Assembly: GCF_001510655.1 (NCBI RefSeq)
Contig: NZ_LMVC01000002.1
Location: 1,090,379-1,154,378, forward strand
Direction of reading: 5' to 3'
DNA from: Fictibacillus sp. FJAT-27399
GTDB taxonomy: Bacteria; Bacillota; Bacilli; Bacillales; Fictibacillaceae
Length of the DNA stretch: 64,000 nucleotides
Part shown: piece after piece, positions 62,955 to 64,000 of the stretch
Layout of the letters: each line of letters opens with the position of its first letter
How positions within the stretch are numbered: the first letter of the stretch is position 1
Position numbers and translations under genes: made by a program
The notes under the pieces: generated by a model
The model's database searches: none
Told to the model about the DNA's origin: nothing
Seen by the model: only the letters and a program-made list of their open reading frames with translations

Positions 62955-63042
62955 GCTGCTGCCTCCTTTCTGTTTGCTTTTATTATGACTGCATGATTAG
63001 GTTTTATTCGATTGAGCCATAATGGGGGTAGAGGAGGAGAGC

Positions 63043-63651
63043 ATGATGGATGGAATTTTCTTTTATTGGTTTGCATGGATTGGATGGGCCTACAGCACGT
63101 TTTTAATGAAAGCATCGCCCCTGCGGACGGTCTATTCAGCCTCGCTTCTCACCCTGCTGATCGCGCATGGCTTCGTATTGGACACCGGTCTTGTGAGCAT
63201 TAATTTTACATTTCTATTTCTGTTTTTAAGCTGTTATTTATGGATTTTTAGATTGCCGTTTAAGATGGTTCTATATTACGTATTTTGTTCTTTTCTGATC
63301 GCTCTTTTCTATAATGCCATGCTTCTACTCTCGATGTATGATCCAGTTTGGATGGTTGTACAAGTAAAATGGCTGCTTGCCGGTGCTCTCTTTGTTCTTT
63401 CTTTATTATTAATCAAACATCCGCGTTTTCGTCCCATCGTGCTCGCAGCGGGATATTGCGAAGGGGAGGCTGTCTATCACGTTGTTATTAAAAAACTAAC
63501 GTGGAGCATTGAACTGGGAAGTCTTAATTTCCTTGATGTTGTTTCCTTGTCAGTTGCCCTGTGCTTTGTCTTTGAAGGCGTAAAGCAATTCGGACATTTT
63601 TTGTCCGCAGAAGCAGGGAGAGGAAAAATGATAAAACGTGTATCAAGGTGA
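63043..63651 (+). CDS. yphA: YphA-like membrane protein
   Basis: 202 residues, about six membrane segments, very rich in Phe and Leu. ATG 63043 (or 63046) follows GAGGAGGAG; the open frame from 63022 contains that ribosome site. It is in the place of B. subtilis yphA, before der. Function is unknown. Confidence 0.78.
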   Translation: MMDGIFFYWFAWIGWAYSTFLMKASPLRTVYSASLLTLLIAHGFVLDTGLVSINFTFLFLFLSCYLWIFRLPFKMVLYYVFCSFLIALFYNAMLLLSMYDPVWMVVQVKWLLAGALFVLSLLLIKHPRFRPIVLAAGYCEGEAVYHVVIKKLTWSIELGSLNFLDVVSLSVALCFVFEGVKQFGHFLSAEAGRGKMIKRVSR

Positions 63652-63715
63652 GTCTGCGCTGAATGACGGTTGTGGGTTATACTTTTATCTGCTAAAATAA
63701 ATTAGCTATTATTGC

Positions 63716-63748
63716 GGCCCTTCATCGCGGAAGGGTTTTCTTTTTTTG
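63716..63748 (+). terminator. Terminator before der
   Basis: CCCTT pairs with AAGGG inside GCCCTTCATCGCGGAAGGGT, followed by T-rich sequence. Confidence 0.7.
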
Positions 63749-63776
63749 GACTATTAAGTAAAAAGGATGTGTCGAC

Positions 63777-64000
63777 ATGCAAAAGCCAGTTTTGGCCATC
63801 GTCGGAAGACCAAATGTGGGGAAGTCCACAATATTTAACCGTATTGTCGGAGACCGGGTTTCTATCGTGGAAGATATGCCAGGTGTGACAAGAGACAGAA
63901 TCTATAGTTCAGCTGAATGGCTGAACCGTGAATTTAATATAATTGATACGGGCGGAATTGAAATCGGAGATGAACCGTTATTGCATCTGATGAGACAGCA
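63777..64000 (+). CDS. der: Ribosome biogenesis GTPase Der (3' end outside window)
   Basis: The first 74 residues are present. G1 P-loop is GRPNVGKS (10-17), G2/switch I is GVTRDRIY and G3 is DTGG. Der (EngA) has two tandem GTPase domains and acts in 50S subunit assembly. ATG 63777 follows AAGGATG. Confidence 0.94.
   Translation, partial: MQKPVLAIVGRPNVGKSTIFNRIVGDRVSIVEDMPGVTRDRIYSSAEWLNREFNIIDTGGIEIGDEPLLHLMRQ

Overview
This window is chromosomal DNA from a low-to-moderate GC, endospore-forming member of the Bacillaceae. The evidence is the gene content and order. It follows the Bacillus subtilis yqkB-nudF-spoIIM-fur-xerD-deoB-dacF-spoIIA-spoVA-lysA-scpAB-dacB-spmAB-res-recQ-gudB-sleB-cmk-der backbone, with Shine-Dalgarno sites of AGGAGG type and frequent TTG/GTG starts. 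The B. subtilis names are given by resemblance and gene order only; no database was searched. The genus cannot be fixed from the sequence; Fictibacillus or a close relative is a guess. No rRNA, tRNA, CRISPR, prophage or transposase gene was found.

Layout. 1-6.8 kb: tail of a DedA protein, a PadR regulator, a YqkB-like protein, then a ketone-body/leucine catabolic block: HMG-CoA lyase diverging from thiolase-scoA-scoB-thiolase. 6.8-12.3 kb: aldo/keto reductase, the FtsZ inhibitor peptide gene mciZ (45 codons), nudF, endonuclease Q, spoIIM, fur under two PerR-type boxes, yqzK, xerD. 12.4-16.6 kb: nucleoside salvage operon deoB, two unlike punA copies, pdp. 16.7-24.7 kb: dacF, the spoIIAA-spoIIAB-sigF operon and a seven-gene spoVA operon behind a consensus SigG promoter. 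24.7-33.5 kb: lysine riboswitch-lysA, ppiB, ypuF, scpAB, a type III polyketide synthase pair (bpsAB), dacB-spmA-spmB. 33.5-40.4 kb: rluB and the res cytochrome c maturation and redox-sensing genes resABC-resDE. 40.5-50.4 kb: a small membrane protein, a PHP phosphoesterase, serA, ferredoxin, ypbB-recQ and small membrane proteins, a CBS protein, and a MerR regulator with a cobalamin-binding domain. 50.4-64 kb: mecA-like adaptor, ddl, gudB, bdr, asparaginase, prsW, the spore germination pair sleB-ypeB, the c-di-GMP receptor motI, cmk-plsC-rpsA, ypzI, yphA and the start of der.

How the parts work together. Much of the window serves sporulation and germination: SigF and its regulators, SpoIIM, MciZ, SpoVA, DacB/DacF, SpmAB, SleB/YpeB, PrsW. 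Other parts are housekeeping: chromosome condensation and segregation (ScpAB, XerD), redox biology (Res, Fer, Bdr, Fur/PerR), and nucleotide and amino-acid metabolism.

Items most worth a second look: the second punA, which has replaced both canonical purine-contact residues; the MerR-cobalamin regulator carrying a CarH/LitR-type W-x9-EH motif; two nearly identical dispersed repeats with terminal inverted repeats, one of which supplies the C-terminus and stop codon of HMG-CoA lyase; a structured leader before cmk; a SigH-like promoter lying inside a terminator hairpin; and a second, hairpin-built intergenic repeat before sleB.
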